Source: Brachycybe producta
Taxonomy: Eukaryota > Arthropoda > Diplopoda > Playtdesmida > Andrognathidae
Assembly: GCA_036925085.1 (NCBI GenBank)
Contig: JAUPFP010000032.1
Location: forward strand, 1,899,501 to 1,963,500
Direction of reading: 5' to 3'
Length of the DNA stretch: 64,000 bases
Shown: piece after piece, positions 11,615 through 24,700 of the stretch
How positions within the stretch are numbered: position 1 is the stretch's first letter
Layout of the letters: the number at the start of each line of letters is the position of its first letter
The notes under the pieces: generated by a model
The model's input: the letters and a program-made list of their open reading frames with translations, nothing else
Databases searched by the model: none
Told to the model about the DNA's origin: nothing
Made by a program: the position numbers and the translations under genes

Positions 11615-12695
11615 TAGTGTATAAGGGGTAACATAGAATCAGGTTCATCTCAGAAATGAAATTAACAATGAACTTGATACAAATGATACTCTGAACCACT
11701 TACGCTCCTCCTCGTACATCCTTTGATGTTGAGAGAAATTTTTCTGAAATATTAAAATTTTATGACAAAAAATCGATGAAGTTTTGAATTTGAAAATTTA
11801 AAAATGTTGCTTGTTGCCATTTTCTTCAATTTTCATGGGTGAAATTTTGAATAAGATTTTTTTATAGTGCACATTTAATGGCATATTTAGTTGTTTTTTG
11901 TTGCCTAAATACATACATAAATTTGTTGCTTTTAAGTGCATGAACCTCCTTGCCCTGGTGATAAGTGAGGCGTGCATTTCCATAACGTTGTAAATGCCAC
12001 ATAAGGGCAAAATACGTTTTAAATCAAAAATGCGTTGTAAACGCCATGCTTTTTTGCAGGGGAGTTTGCTAGTCACAAAATTGCTGAAAAACTGAAGTAG
12101 AATTGTTGTGCGAGACATAACGTTGTAACAGCCAATAGCAATTTGAGTGGCAACCTGGCCAGTTACTTAGTGACTATAGTCACGTTGTAAACGCCAACAA
12201 TGTCACTATATCGACAACTTGTCAGGATATGTTGGCATTTGCAACGTTTATTGGGGAACTGAAGTGAAGTTTAAAATTTTTTTTTTAAAAAAAATATTCT
12301 AATGCTGATTTAATAATTTTTAATTGATTCTCTTCATTTCTTTGCTTCCTGTAATTTGTATTACAATAATTAATGCCTTTACTGTAATTTGGTTTAGTAG
12401 AAAATTTGTTTTTTTTTTCTCTTGTCTAATGAAAAATTTCAATTTTGGCATCTACAACGTTTTTTTTGGAAATGCCACGCTTCATGTAATCCTTTCTACT
12501 TAGGGTTTTAGTCTAGTCTTGAGAATGTATTTTTTTTTTTTGGTTGAAGCATAATTTGTATTTATTAATTTTATTTTGATATTTATTTTTACATGATGTG
12601 TTTACGTTCGTTTTGTTCGTGTAAACGTATATTAAATTATTATCGCCAAAAATAACTTCGAATTATTACAAATTACAATTAAAAATTACAAAAAA
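11615..12695. other. Spacer with GTTGTAAACGCC words
   Basis: No gene. The motif ACGTTGTAA(A)CGCCA or a close variant recurs near 11990, 12030, 12120 and 12183, and in reverse near 12230 and 12450, suggesting remains of one or two inverted-repeat elements. Only short frames. Confidence 0.4.
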
Positions 12696-12775
12696 AAAAT
12701 ACTCTGCAAGTAGCCGGTTGGTCTATGGCAGAGGGATCTTAAGATCCAAGGGCTGCAAGATGCATTGTCAATATA
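12696..12775 (+). mobile_element. Family C MITE fragment
   Basis: ACTCTGCAAGTAGCC, CTATGGCAGAGGGA and GATGCATTGTCAA in family order. Lies immediately upstream of the broken gene at 12796. Confidence 0.65.
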
Positions 12776-12795
12776 TAATAACTACGGAACTGGTC

Positions 12796-14246
12796 ATGTC
12801 CGACATTAGTTCTGATAATCGATATTCTACTGTATTGAATAAAATCGAATTTTTGCTGTCTATGAAATGTTTAGGATCTAAGGGAGACTCTAAGGACAAG
12901 GAGACTAATTTCGTTTGTTTATTAATGGCGGTCACATAAAGTAAATATTGCACAAATGAAACATTTTGTTTTACAAATAAATTGCTGATGAATAATACTT
13001 TTAATATTTTATAGGACTGATGTTGGAGAAATAAAAGGAAAACGTTTTGCAACATGTAGGTGAAGGGGAGGAAACACAACTGTTTAAACCATTTCGAAAC
13101 CACATCTCAAACACGAGACATTTTATGCATTGCCTGCAGGATCAGTAAAGATGTTACTGTATCATATTGAAACAATATTTCTCTTTGTGATCACTTTCAG
13201 AATTCAAAGCCGAAGTGGCGATATATTAACGAAGAATGTTCCGAACTACATTGACCAACTGCATGCACTATTGAAACAATTATCAGATAACGATGTTTGT
13301 AATTCCAATTCAGCTCCTTTAGTTTTTTTTTTGAATTTGAATTTGAAAAATTACTCTGCAAGCACAGCCATAAAGGCGTATGGCAGAGGGACAAGAGTCC
13401 AAGTGCAGCATAGAAAATGCATTGTCAAAACCAGAAAATATAAAACTCCATTGATATGAACCCAACAACAGTTTCAATATTTTTTTTTAATGCTGCAATG
13501 CTGCATTGCTGCATTGTCAAAACAAAACAAAATTATGATTCCCATAAAATACGTTTTTCCTGCACAAAATCCCCGGCAAGCGAGTTCCATTGTCGAATCG
13601 CCCTAGGGACAAATGACCAGTAATAAGAATCTGTTCGTGCACAGAGAACTGACCACTCTCTGCGCGCAAAACCCACATGGCGCCGACGCTCAACCATGCA
13701 CGTCGTCAGGCATAACACATCCCTAGTGGCGAGGGATCGTTCAGACCTTTAACTTAGTTTCGGATCTGAGGAATCAGTTACCACAAGGCATACCTGCATG
13801 GAACCAAAGTGGTTATATGAAGTGGACATTACAAAGTAAGAATTTCAAATTTATTGCATTTTTAATATATTTTTAAATTTTTATTACTTTTTGTAGTGTT
13901 GGATGCAACCGGAAAGCCAATGAATAACTTCGTAGATTGGAATTTGGAATCCTTGGGGAGTTTTCGGACTGTCTAAGAATTAAGAGTGCTAAAAGAGAAC
14001 AGCACTCAAGTTGCCTTCAAAGGCAAATATTGCATTGCCAGCCTTGATGTAAATATGGTATCATTTTTTTTTTTTGGTTTATTGAAACTGCACTCATTTC
14101 TAATTCTGTTGGTCAGTTTGATGACTTTAGAAACAAGTATGGAAATCCTTTATTCATTGGAATATGTTGGCCATCATTAATCGTAAAGTTAAATTACGAA
14201 TGTCGAATTCTTAATTTAACTTTACGATTAATGAAAACCATGTGTT
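12796..14246 (+). pseudogene. Broken multi-exon gene of unknown family
   Basis: Several exon-like blocks read as ordinary protein and sit between splice-like borders: 12796-12936 (MSDISSDNRY..), 13015-13059 (..TDVGEIKGKRF..), 13201-13324 (..GDILTKNVPNY..), 13758-13835 (SDLRNQLPQGIPAWN..), 13897-14057 (LDATGKPMNNFVDWN.. then QVAFKGKYCIASLD), and 14117-14246 (FDDFRNKYGNPLFIG..). Damage: an in-frame TAA at 12937-12939 before a plausible donor, a phase mismatch into the next block, a family C MITE inserted within block three, and an in-frame TAA at 13974-13976 after which the same frame continues. Introns remain, so it is a duplicated or decayed gene, not a retrocopy. A perfect 22-bp hairpin (arms 14175-14196 and 14212-14233) overlaps the last block. 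I do not recognise the family and have not reconstructed the product. Confidence 0.5.
13325..13745 (+). mobile_element. Family C MITE inside the broken gene
   Basis: Near-full copy: TTGAATTTGAAAAATTACTC, GCAAGCACAGCCATAAAGGC, GGCAGAGGGACAAGAGTCC, then CCTGCACAAAATCCCCGGCA, CATTGTCGAATCGCCCTAGG and AGAATCTGTTCGTGC. CCTTTA followed by GTTT-like sequence appears on both sides, a candidate but imperfect target duplication. The open frame on either side of it is otherwise continuous. Confidence 0.75.
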
Positions 14247-14943
14247 AATAATAATATTAAATTTTATATATTATATTATATTTTTTTTATTATAACAATA
14301 ATTTATCATAACATTTTTTATGTATTTTATTCACATATCAAACAGCTGACACATTAAAAACTAATAAACATATTTAAAAAAAAAACAAATATCTATCTGG
14401 GAAAAAAAATAGAAATTTAAACGCAAGTCAAACAGAAAACCGTTTGCTATCAATAGGGCAAAACCTAAATAAACGCAAATATATATGTACTGTGACGTTG
14501 CAATATGGCGTCTGTCCTTTGCGGGCGGGGCTTTTTCCTTGAGTTATCAGCACACCTCTTACTCTACAAACCGTGGCCCAAATCAAAGGAGTCGACATTG
14601 AAGAAAATCATGTACGAGATTCACTTAAGATTCGCAGTTGATCATGTATTATGGAAAAACATTTTACTTTTTATTCGCGTTTTACAGGATATCAAAAATA
14701 TAATTGAATCGTGAAAATTCAATAAAACGCGGGTAAAAAGTAAAATGGCTTACAATACCGTACGAGATTCACCCTGAATGTCCTCTCCCTTGGCCCAAAA
14801 GGTTCTTTGCTATTTTAGTACTGGCATCACTGTAATGACGTCATATCACAGAGCTAAGGCCCAGAATAAGGAGATATATCCTTATTCCGTATATACATGT
14901 ATATCCTTATTCTGTGGCTAAGGATACGAAGGCTATGGCTGAG
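14247..14943. other. Spacer with a foldback near 14600-14775
   Basis: GTACGAGATTCAC and AAAAGTAAAAT/ATTTTACTTTTT words are repeated in opposite orientation around 14612-14675 and 14730-14775, outlining a small foldback. A frame beginning at 14505 (ATGGCGTCTGTCC) runs into it and is not convincing as a gene. Confidence 0.4.
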
Positions 14944-15138
14944 ACAGGCATGTAAGGATAGGGACACGCAGACGTTTGCTCCGCCCTTTTATGAGCATCA
15001 GACCAAATATCAACCAATTGGAAATTGAAAAGGGCGGGGCACAAAATTTCAGACCACATAACAAACCAATTATAAGTTGCCTATCCTCATAAAAGGGGCG
15101 GAGCGAACGTCTCCTTGTTCCTGTCACTCTTGCCTGTA
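14944..15138. mobile_element. Family E palindromic MITE
   Basis: Ends ACAGGCA and TGCCTGTA. Internal mirrored blocks GCTCCGCCCTTTTATGAG and CTCATAAAAGGGGCGGAGC, with CCAATTGGAAATTG-type centre. Very short; must rely on a transposase elsewhere. Confidence 0.85.
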
Positions 15139-15600
15139 TGGCTTAACAAGACAATTATACAGCAGCGCCTTTATAAAATTCGAACTTTGATATTTGAAGA
15201 ATAATAATCGATTCTCCAAATAAAAATCGCCACCTGAAAGATCGATAAAAATATATTTTATCGATCATTTAAATTTAAAGGATCGATCCAATAAGAGTAT
15301 CCCTGCTGGTTCTTCCCCTCCCCCTTTTAAAACATAGTTGCTAATTATAAACTTATTTATGTTTATTTATTATATGGATTTTTCTATTTTAATTAATAAA
15401 CATGAAATTTAAGAGACGGATCATTGTTTGCAAATATTTTATTGCGCAAAAACGATGTAGAAAAACAACCAGAAATAAGAAATCTGAATGATTCTCGTGC
15501 GCCTCACTAAAGTTCAATAACGTTTACGAGAAATACTCAAGACATTTTTTTTTCTCCCCAATCTCCATTGAGTTTCACGCAGTTTTTTGAACCGCGCCAT
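15139..15600. other. Spacer upstream of PPP4R1
   Basis: AT-rich with ATCGAT-rich words around 15195-15290 that look like remains of an inverted repeat. No gene seen. Confidence 0.35.
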
Positions 15601-15764
15601 TAAAAATGTCGTCACGATGACGTCACATCCAGGGGCGGTAATACAACATCCAATGAACGCTGAGCGGTTCTATTATAGTAACCAATTAGCGATATCGTTT
15701 TCGCTCTCTAGATTGAAAATAGCGCTCCGTAGCGGCCTCGATAGTCTTTTGGCTTTCTTTCAAG
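15601..15764 (+). promoter_or_regulatory. Candidate PPP4R1 promoter
   Basis: A perfect CRE palindrome TGACGTCA lies at 15618-15625, a GGGGCGG box at 15632-15638 and a CCAAT box at 15682-15686, all within about 150 bases of the start codon. No TATA box is obvious. This fits a constitutively expressed gene, but no transcription start can be seen directly. Confidence 0.5.
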
Positions 15765-18700
15765 ATGGCGGGTAGGTTGTGTGTGTGTTTTCTATTTGTG
15801 CCAGCCCACTCTTATGTGTTTCTATGCATTTTTTTGTCGTTAATTTCTGCGTTTTTCTCTTCTTAATGGATTCTCATCATTTGCGTGCAATCGACGCTTC
15901 GTCAATTTATGCCTCTTGTGTGTGTTAATTGCAGACCTGCAGTTTCAAATTGAACTGGATATGGATTCAGAAACGAATGGACGAACAGGTAAAGAGAAAC
16001 GTTTTTATTAATAAGTGGATCAGTTCATTTTATTTAGCGTATTACACCAAATAGGGGGGGGTGAAGGTAGGAAGGAGGTTAGAGAGTAAAAAACCCCTTG
16101 TTTTATTAGACTTCGATGCATTTTTACTACGAACCCATGTTGGGTTTTTTTTTACTATGATTTGTTTTTGATGCATTCTTTAGATTAGCAATCGCTAACC
16201 TCTATGCGAGGGCCGTGAATCTTATGTAGGTTACGTTGAAGGCGCGAAATAAGGGCTGAAAAAAGCTTTAAAATGTCCTGCTTAGAGGCTAGAGATATTT
16301 CTCACGTTTTTTTTTTATTTCAAATGTTATTTAATGCGAAATTAAAATGTTAATTTGTTAAAAATGACTATTTTTTTTCGAGTTGTGAAGGTTTTGTTAT
16401 GTTTTTTTTTACGTTTAAAAATTTACATTCATTTCGATGGTTGAATTGAACGGTGCGTCTTGATTGGCTTGAAGGCCATAAAACATTTTGGCGCGCGGAG
16501 AAAAACGTTGGAATGAATAAGAAGGAGAGGAGGGAGTTGATGGAGGGAGAGAGACATAGAGAAAGAAGAGGCCTCGTAAAGGGTGGAGAGGGATAGAGGA
16601 GAGCGTTTACAAAAACGTGTTTACCGTTTCCGCAATGATTTGTGACGTCATGCGGAGTTTTTTTTTTTGCGGGGGGGGGGGCACACGATTGAAATCGATA
16701 TTGTTGACATCATTGCGCGGAAATCGCAAACGTAAACGCTTGCATCAACCGTTAGAAGGGAGAGAGGGAGGAGGGGGGAAGAAATTACAAGGACGAGTCT
16801 ATTCATTCTGGGTGTATTGCCTTTTTTTTTATTTTACTATCGTTATGGCGGAGTTCATTGAGAGTAAAAAGGGGGTGGTGGGTTTGCGGATGTCCCGTTC
16901 TATGGGATGCTGCGTGAAAGGTTTTTTTTAATGGTTTTACAGTGCGATGCACTGTCAGTATGTTGTTTTTGTGATGAGAGGGTGAGGCCAATTGTAGGGG
17001 AGGGGGGAGGGACAGGGGGAGGCGTCACTATGCCAACAACAGGGATCACAATGATGGAAAAATGGAGAGAGAGTGAGAGGGTAGTTTAGGGGGAACACTG
17101 AACTGCTGCGTTCATAGGCAATGTTGAAATTTTGGCGCATTCCTCTTTTTTTTTTTTGCCCTCCCCTCTCTTCCCCTCCCCTCTCTTCCCCCCCCCCTTT
17201 TTTTGCGAGTAGTTAGGGTTTTTTTTTGTGTGGTTAAATTGGTTAAGTTTGATCACGTGACCTTTTTTTTCTCGTTAGCTTGGTTAATTTTTTTTTTGTT
17301 CTGTTATCGTTTTGGATTCCAGAATAAATTTTGAGGGGGGGGGGTTTAGATCAGAGAGCCCCGCTAGCCTCTAAGCTAAGGTGGTAGAGTTGTTTAGCTT
17401 GTTCGAAAAGCGATAGCTAAGGCACGGATTTTTATGCAAATATCAAAAGGAAAATGTTTCTCAATCTGTGGCCCCAAGAGCCAATTGTGAAGTAACAATC
17501 TCGTTTACATCGAACAACAATTATGATTTTTTTTTTAACTCAAAATCAAAAACACGGGTTAGAGGCTAGAACTCTAGTTAAGTAGCCTTCATCCAGCCCT
17601 TTTTTGATTAGAAAAAGCATAATTGCTGGATGGTCTAATGATGATTACTTCATAATTGGCACTTGGGCTACAAATTGAGAAATATTTGCTTCGATATTGC
17701 ATGAAAATTCGAGCCCTAGCGATAGAGGCTAGGCGGAGCTGCTGCTAATTGGAAGAAATTCCAAAATTTATAATAAGTTATTAAAAATAAAGAGAAATGT
17801 GTATTTGTTTTAATAAATTTTGAAGCAGAGGAGGAGGAGGAGACAGAGAGGCTACAAAAAGGATGAGGTTGTTTTTGAGTTAAACAAAAAAAAAATGAGG
17901 GAGGGAGGGGGGGGGGGCACATGTGCAGCCTTCTGTTATTATTGGAAGGGGCCATTTCTCAAGGGGGGTAATTGTTAGAGTTTGGGAATAAATATTTATC
18001 ATGATTAAGGTGGCTGAATAGATATTTATTTTTTGTTCGGGGGGGCTCCCTCCAGATGGCGCCACAGCAGTGACTATTATATTCTATAACAATCGGTCTC
18101 TTCCCTCCACTCGCGGTTTTGGCTAGCGTTAGCCCATTAGTATTAGCAGAGCGCATGCGTATTGCCATCTTATCGTTTTATCTAGCAAAATGATTGCAGA
18201 TTTGCATTAGCAGCGCCATCTATTGATCACCAATGGAAACAATAGATGGTACTGCTAGCGTGCATCTACGATCGTTTTCCTATATAAAATAAGATGGTAA
18301 TGCGCAATGCGCTCTACAAATTCTAATGCGCTAGTCGGTTTTGAAAAAATTTCTTGTTTTTCACGTGAACGTTTTTCAGAAGAAACATTACGAAAAAATT
18401 CAAAGTGTTTTAGAAACTAGAATAGTTGGCGATAATGCTAAAAGTTTTTTCGAGGATGATATCGTTCAAAATAAACTTTTTATGACAGTTTGAAAAATAA
18501 GCGAAATGGAAAAACCCAAAACCGGGTCGTTTTCAAACTGCCATAAAATGTTTTATTTTGTAAGATATTGCCACGAAAATACTTTTAGCATCATCTTTTA
18601 CCATTCTAGTTTTTAAAAAAATTTGAATTTTTTTTCGTAATGTTGTTTCTAAAAAAACGTTCACTTGATGTTTTTGTGTCCAAAATTTTGCAAAAACAAC

Positions 18701-21700
18701 TATGGAACATAGCAGTATGCACTGCAGTGGCGCCGTCTGGGTGGACAAAAGCTAAATAAATTAATATTTTTAGATGACAAACTTGGGTAGAGGCTAGAAT
18801 TCATTGGCTAGTGAAGAAGCCAGGATGATGGCTGAGTCTAGGTAGAACTAGCCTCTGACTAGGTTCTTTGACTGCAAAACGCATCTGGTTTTATTACCTT
18901 AATCGTGATTATGGCAAAATTTGAGCAGCAAGATACAGTCGTTTGCCCCGCCCTTTTATGAGCGTCATGCCAAATATCAACCAATTAAAAATGGAAAAAG
19001 GCGGGGCATGTGACGGCAGACCAAATAACAAACCAACTAGAAGTTGCCGTTTCTCATAAAAGGGGCGGGGCAAACGACTGTCTTGCTGCGCACTCCTGTT
19101 TAGAGGCAAAGAGTTTGGACCTAGGTATTCATCATGTTAACCAAGATTACTAGCGTCTGGAGGCTTGTGTTTTTTCATAGCGCATGCGCATTCATTGCCA
19201 TCTCGGTTGGTTTGTATAGGAAAGTGATGGCAGATTTGCGTTAGTAGCGCCATCTATTGATGACCAATGGAAACTACGGTGCCCCTTATAAGACGTGGGC
19301 AGTTTCCATTGGTCATCAATAGATGGCGCTGCTAACGCAAATCTGCCATCACTTTCCTATACAAACCAACCGAGATGGCAATGCGCATGCGCTATGAAAA
19401 AACACAAGCCTCCAAACGCTAGTACCAAGATTGAAGATTTTTCATGGATTTTAGCCTCCAACCTGTCGTTTTGATTAAAAAGAAAGGCAGATTTTTTTCG
19501 CCTTAAGATAGTTTATGAAGAGCTGATTTTCGAACTCTTATTCTGTCTTTCAGAAGAGCAAAATTAAGAGAAACTAGAAAGGGTTTTAGAAACTAGACGG
19601 GAACATCTGAATCACTAAGTGTATTTTCTGGTTATCGACTGTCAAAATAAACTTTTTTCTAGACAAAAATTGAAACGTATTGTCTGAAACTCAAAGAAAA
19701 AGCTTATTTTGAAAGATGACAACATGAAAATGCTCTTAGCTGATTGGGCTACCCTTCTAGTTTCTAAAACATTTAAGTTTTCTCTTCATTTTGCTCTTGG
19801 AAAGACAGAATGATCAAGAGGGCGCGAAGAGACGTTTAGACTAGAGACCGAAATGGGCTCCCGTCAAGGAGGAAATCCCATCTCGTCCCATCCCATTGGA
19901 TGGGGGGGTCCCCCCCCCCAACAAGTAAACAAAAATAGATGGGACTCGTGGGATCTGTGAGGTGATGGGTCGGGATGGGATGAAGCCACAGGCAGTTAGA
20001 AATAGGCGAAAACTTCAGTTGGCTCCGCCCTTGTTATGACGAACGGTAACTTCTAATTGGTTGATTATGTGGTTCGACGTTGTAAAGGGCGGAGCATGTG
20101 ACGTCAGACTACATAACCAACCAATTAGAAGTTGCCGGTCGTCATAACAAGGGCGGAGCCAACTGAAGTTCTCCCCGATTTCTAACTGCCTGTTTTTTAT
20201 TCGGCCATGTTAATTATGCCATGTTTCGCGCACCATACTCTAATAATTAAATTATTGCTGCTACAAGAGGGCGCTTGCAATTATTTAATTATTAGAGTAT
20301 GGTGCGTGCAACATGGCATAATTAACATGGCCGATTAAAAGTCGACATGTCGAGAATTCTGGGAAAAATCGACATGTCGAGAATACAGGCATTTAGAAAT
20401 CGGGACGAACTTCAGTTGGCTCCGAGTAGAATGTTATTAACAACTTTGACAACGGAAAGAACTTGCTAGTAACATTTTGTTATCAAAATTTCTGCTATTA
20501 ACAAAGTTAGCAACAATATTATCGACATGTTAATGGAAAAAAATGATGGTGAAAGCGAAATGTTATTGACAAAAGTTAATAGCAAAATGTTATTGACAAA
20601 CGTTAATAGCAAAATGTTATTGACAAACGTTAATAGCAAAATGTTATTAACATTTCTAGGGCAAATGTCCCTTTTAGTTATCATTTCGTACGAAATCTTT
20701 ATTTTGCAACGAAATGAGGCGGAAATGACGTCAAAATCTATCTTTTCGTATAAATAAAATAATTCCGTACGAAATTTCGGTGTTAGCTTATTGTATTGTT
20801 TGGAACTAATTCCTAATTTGTCCATTTGTATTTTTTTTTAGTAGTCGATACGGGAGGTGGAACCTGGGATGTTGAAGACTCGGACAGTGACACTGTTTTA
20901 GGCGACGAGAACAATGGCGGAGCCGATGCGGGTGCGACCGATTCGCCAGCTTGGCTTTCTTCGAATCTGGAACATTTCGTTGATAGCGAGAATATATTTA
21001 ATAGGTAGGTAGGTGCTCTTGATTGTCTAATGTTATAATCTGGTTGAACCAACCAATCATCGTAATCCTATAGCTATTGGCTACCGGGGGGGGGGGGGGG
21101 GGGGGTATACGTCATGCGCGAGAGAGAAATAAATTTCTGAGTTTTAACTAAAAGTAAGATGAATCTCGAATCTCCCGGATCCTAAATGTTCTCGAATCCG
21201 AATCCTAAGAGGTTCTCGAATCCGAATCCTAAAAGGTTCTCGAATCCGAATCCTAAAAGGTTCTCGAATCCGAATCCTAAAAGGTTCTCGAATCCGAATC
21301 CTAAAAGGTTCTCGAATCCGAATCCTAAAAGGTTCTCGAATCCGAATCCTAAAAGGTTCTCGAATCCGTAGCCTAAAATGTTACCGAATCCTAAATTTTC
21401 ACGAATCCGAATCCTAAATTTTCACGAATCCGAATCCTAAGAGGTTCTCAAATCCGAATCCTAAGAGGTTCTCAAATCCGAATCCTAAGAGGTTCTCGAA
21501 TCCGAATCCTAAGAGGTTCTCGAATCCGAATCCTAAGAGGTTCTCGAATCCGAATCCTAAGAGGTTCTCGAATCCGAATCCTAAGAGGTTCTCGAATCCG
21601 AATCCTAAGAGGTTCTCGAATCCGAATCCTAAGAGGTTCTCGAATCCGTAGCCTAAAATGTTCTCGAATCCGAATCCTAAATTTTCACGAATCCGAATCC

Positions 21701-24700
21701 GAATCCTGAGAGGTTCTCGAATCCGAATCCTAAAAGGTTCTCGAATCCAAATCCTAAAAGGTTCTCGAATCCTTCATATAAGAATCCTATATTATTTATT
21801 AAGAAGATACAAATAAATGAAATAATATTAAATATTAAATTATTAATAATATAAAAACAAGTGTGGCACTCAGGGTCGCCACAAGGTGATCCGGGTACAA
21901 CACCGAAATTGCAACAATTGCCGGTTTTTTTTGTTAGTGAACGGTTTCTATTGGTCGTCAATGGAGTTAAAACTAATTTTACCAAAGTTTTTAACATTTT
22001 TTTTTAAGGTTAGGATTCGAAAGATTCGAAAAACGAAAAAAGCGGCAAAGATTCGAGTTTTCGAATCGCGAATATTTTTCTAGATTCGCGGGATTTGAGG
22101 ATTCGAATGTCTCATCTCTAGTTAAGAGGCTAAGATATACTTCCATCTTGAAAATAGCCTCGCAAGCGTTCAATGAATTATTAAAGAAGGTTCGAAATCG
22201 TTGATTTTTTTAAAAAAAACTCCATGTTAAATCCTATAGACAATACCGGATATCCGGCAAAGGCTGTCGGATATCCGTGCGGCATCTCTAAAATATTGTT
22301 ATTTTAAAGATTGTTATAAAATATTTTCTGTCACATGTTGTAAGAAAATTAGGTTACGTTATTTCGTTACTTCTCTCCGTGTTCTCGATAAACTTTTAAA
22401 ATTCCTTATAATCTTAGAAAGGCTATTAAAGTATTAATGACATATACACGGCCTTATTAGAAAACGTTGCCAACGCTAAGCTTTTCAGGTGAATAAACAA
22501 TCAAGGTAACCTTTTCAGCAACATGTTTAAGAGGCTACATCGGAAAAATACTTTGAAAAATCTCCACAAGGAGCGCTAAGCATCGTTTTTTTCTAATGAG
22601 CCCATAAACCTGATGTTAAAAGAAAAAATGTTAATTTTTAAAATACACACAGTCGCGGCGGCAATATGTTGATTTTTCATATTTAAACTTGTCCAATTTT
22701 GATGGTTCAAAGTGCAATGTGCACCTTAAATATATGCTGATCGAGTGATAGAATGACAAAAAATTGGTAAGTGCGGTTCTATTTTTAAAAATTATTTCAA
22801 AATCGCGAATTTCTAACTTTGTTAAACTCCATTGAGTTCGTCCAAATTAGAAAAGAACATCCATTAAAATTTGTTGGTAAAAATAATTTTAAAAAACCAC
22901 AACTAATCCACAGTGAAGCCAACACATTGGCGCACGTGCTGATTTTTTTCTGTTTTTTTCAAATTATTTTTAGGTATTTTTACGGGCATTTTAATGGATA
23001 TTTTTTTTGGCTACTAGCGCGTACTCAATAGAGTTTAACATAAGAGTTAGAAATTCGCGATTTTGAAATAATTTTTAAAAATAGAACCGCACTTACCAAT
23101 TTTTTGTCATTCTATCACGCGATCAGCATATATTTAAGGCGCACATCGCACTTTGAACCATCAAAATTGGACAACTCTAAATATGAAAAATAAACATATT
23201 GCCGCCGCGACTGCTGTGTATTTTAAAAATTAACGATTTTTCTTTAACATCGGGTCTATGGGCTCAGTAGAAAAACGATGCTAGCGCTCTTTGCGGAGAT
23301 TTCGCGAAGTAGTTTTGCAATGTAGCCTCTTGATATTTTCTACTGGTATTAAGGTAAATTCATGGCGTTTCGAATTGTCGTTTGGTTGCTACAGCCATTT
23401 GAGCAACTTGTACGTATGTCGGTTTTTATCGTGATCGCTTTTCGAGCTCGCGTGTTTAGTCGTACACTGAATATAGGGAACTTTCCAATGTGTTTCTAGG
23501 CAGATGGTTGCCAGGGGTCTGTTGGACACGTTGCGGTCGGTTGTCCACGTCCAAGCTGATGTGTCCACTGTGATTGCCGTTTTGCTGCGGCTGTCCGAAG
23601 ACACAGGTTAGGCCTTCTTTTCCATCGGAACTTCAGTTTTTTTTTGGTTTGAGATGGTTGTTCCTTTTTCCATTGTCGGGGGGGTTTTTTTTTTTGTAGA
23701 ACCGAGTGTGCGTGCCGAATTGGTCGAGCAAGTGCCACACATTGCATCGTTTTGCCGAGAACATGCAAATTACGGTTTAGTCGAGATCTTCTCTCGATAT
23801 CTGTTGCCGTTGGTCATCAAGTACATCGCCGATCCGAACAACCAAGTTCGAAGAGCAAGTCACTCCGCTCTTTTGGCGCTTCTCGAACAGAGTATCGTGA
23901 GCACAGGTTAGCCATTGTTTCGAACGATTTTTATCGAGTAAATCACTGCTTTTTCTAAGCAATTTGCTCGTTGTTTTTTGTTCTTCTCTCTTTTTATCTC
24001 GTAATGCAGACGAGTTGGAGGAACAGGTTTGTCCCGTTCTCTTTCACTTGATGGATGTCGACAACTTGGAACATTACCGAACGGAAGTTGTTACCGTAAG
24101 TATAAAATGTACACGTGTTTTTGTTCCCATTTCTGAAATTGTGGGCTGTTTTTTCGTAAGCAAAATCTGTTTGCTGACGAATTTATTCTCCTTATATGCC
24201 TGCAATTGGGTCGAGAGGCACGTGGCAGGAGGGAGGAGGGAGGATTCCCCGATCGTAAATGATTGTTATTTTATAGACAGAGTTTAGACATTATCGTCAA
24301 ATTGAATTCCTTCTAACACGGAACTATCCGCAGGATGAGAATTCCGTATTCGAAAAGACCAAAAATATGCATCGGTTTTTTGCTCGGATCGAAACAGAGA
24401 TGGCGATGGCGATCGTGATCGTTATTTACACTTCTCGGAGAAACGTCGGACGTTAAAGCGTGCTTCGAAACGATTACCCCGACGTCGGATGCTGAAATAG
24501 AATTTTTCCGGCTGTTCTTTGAAAGACATGGGTAGTGAGATGTGGCGGCCAATAAGATAGCCATCTCACTATCTTGTCTTTCAAGGAACGGACGGTTACG
24601 TTTGTCGAAATTGTCGGTCGGCGAAGCCCAAATGTGAGTTACAGCTTTTCGAGACGTCCGTACTTTTCGTTACTAAGGTACGCTGTTAATCGTGCTAGTC

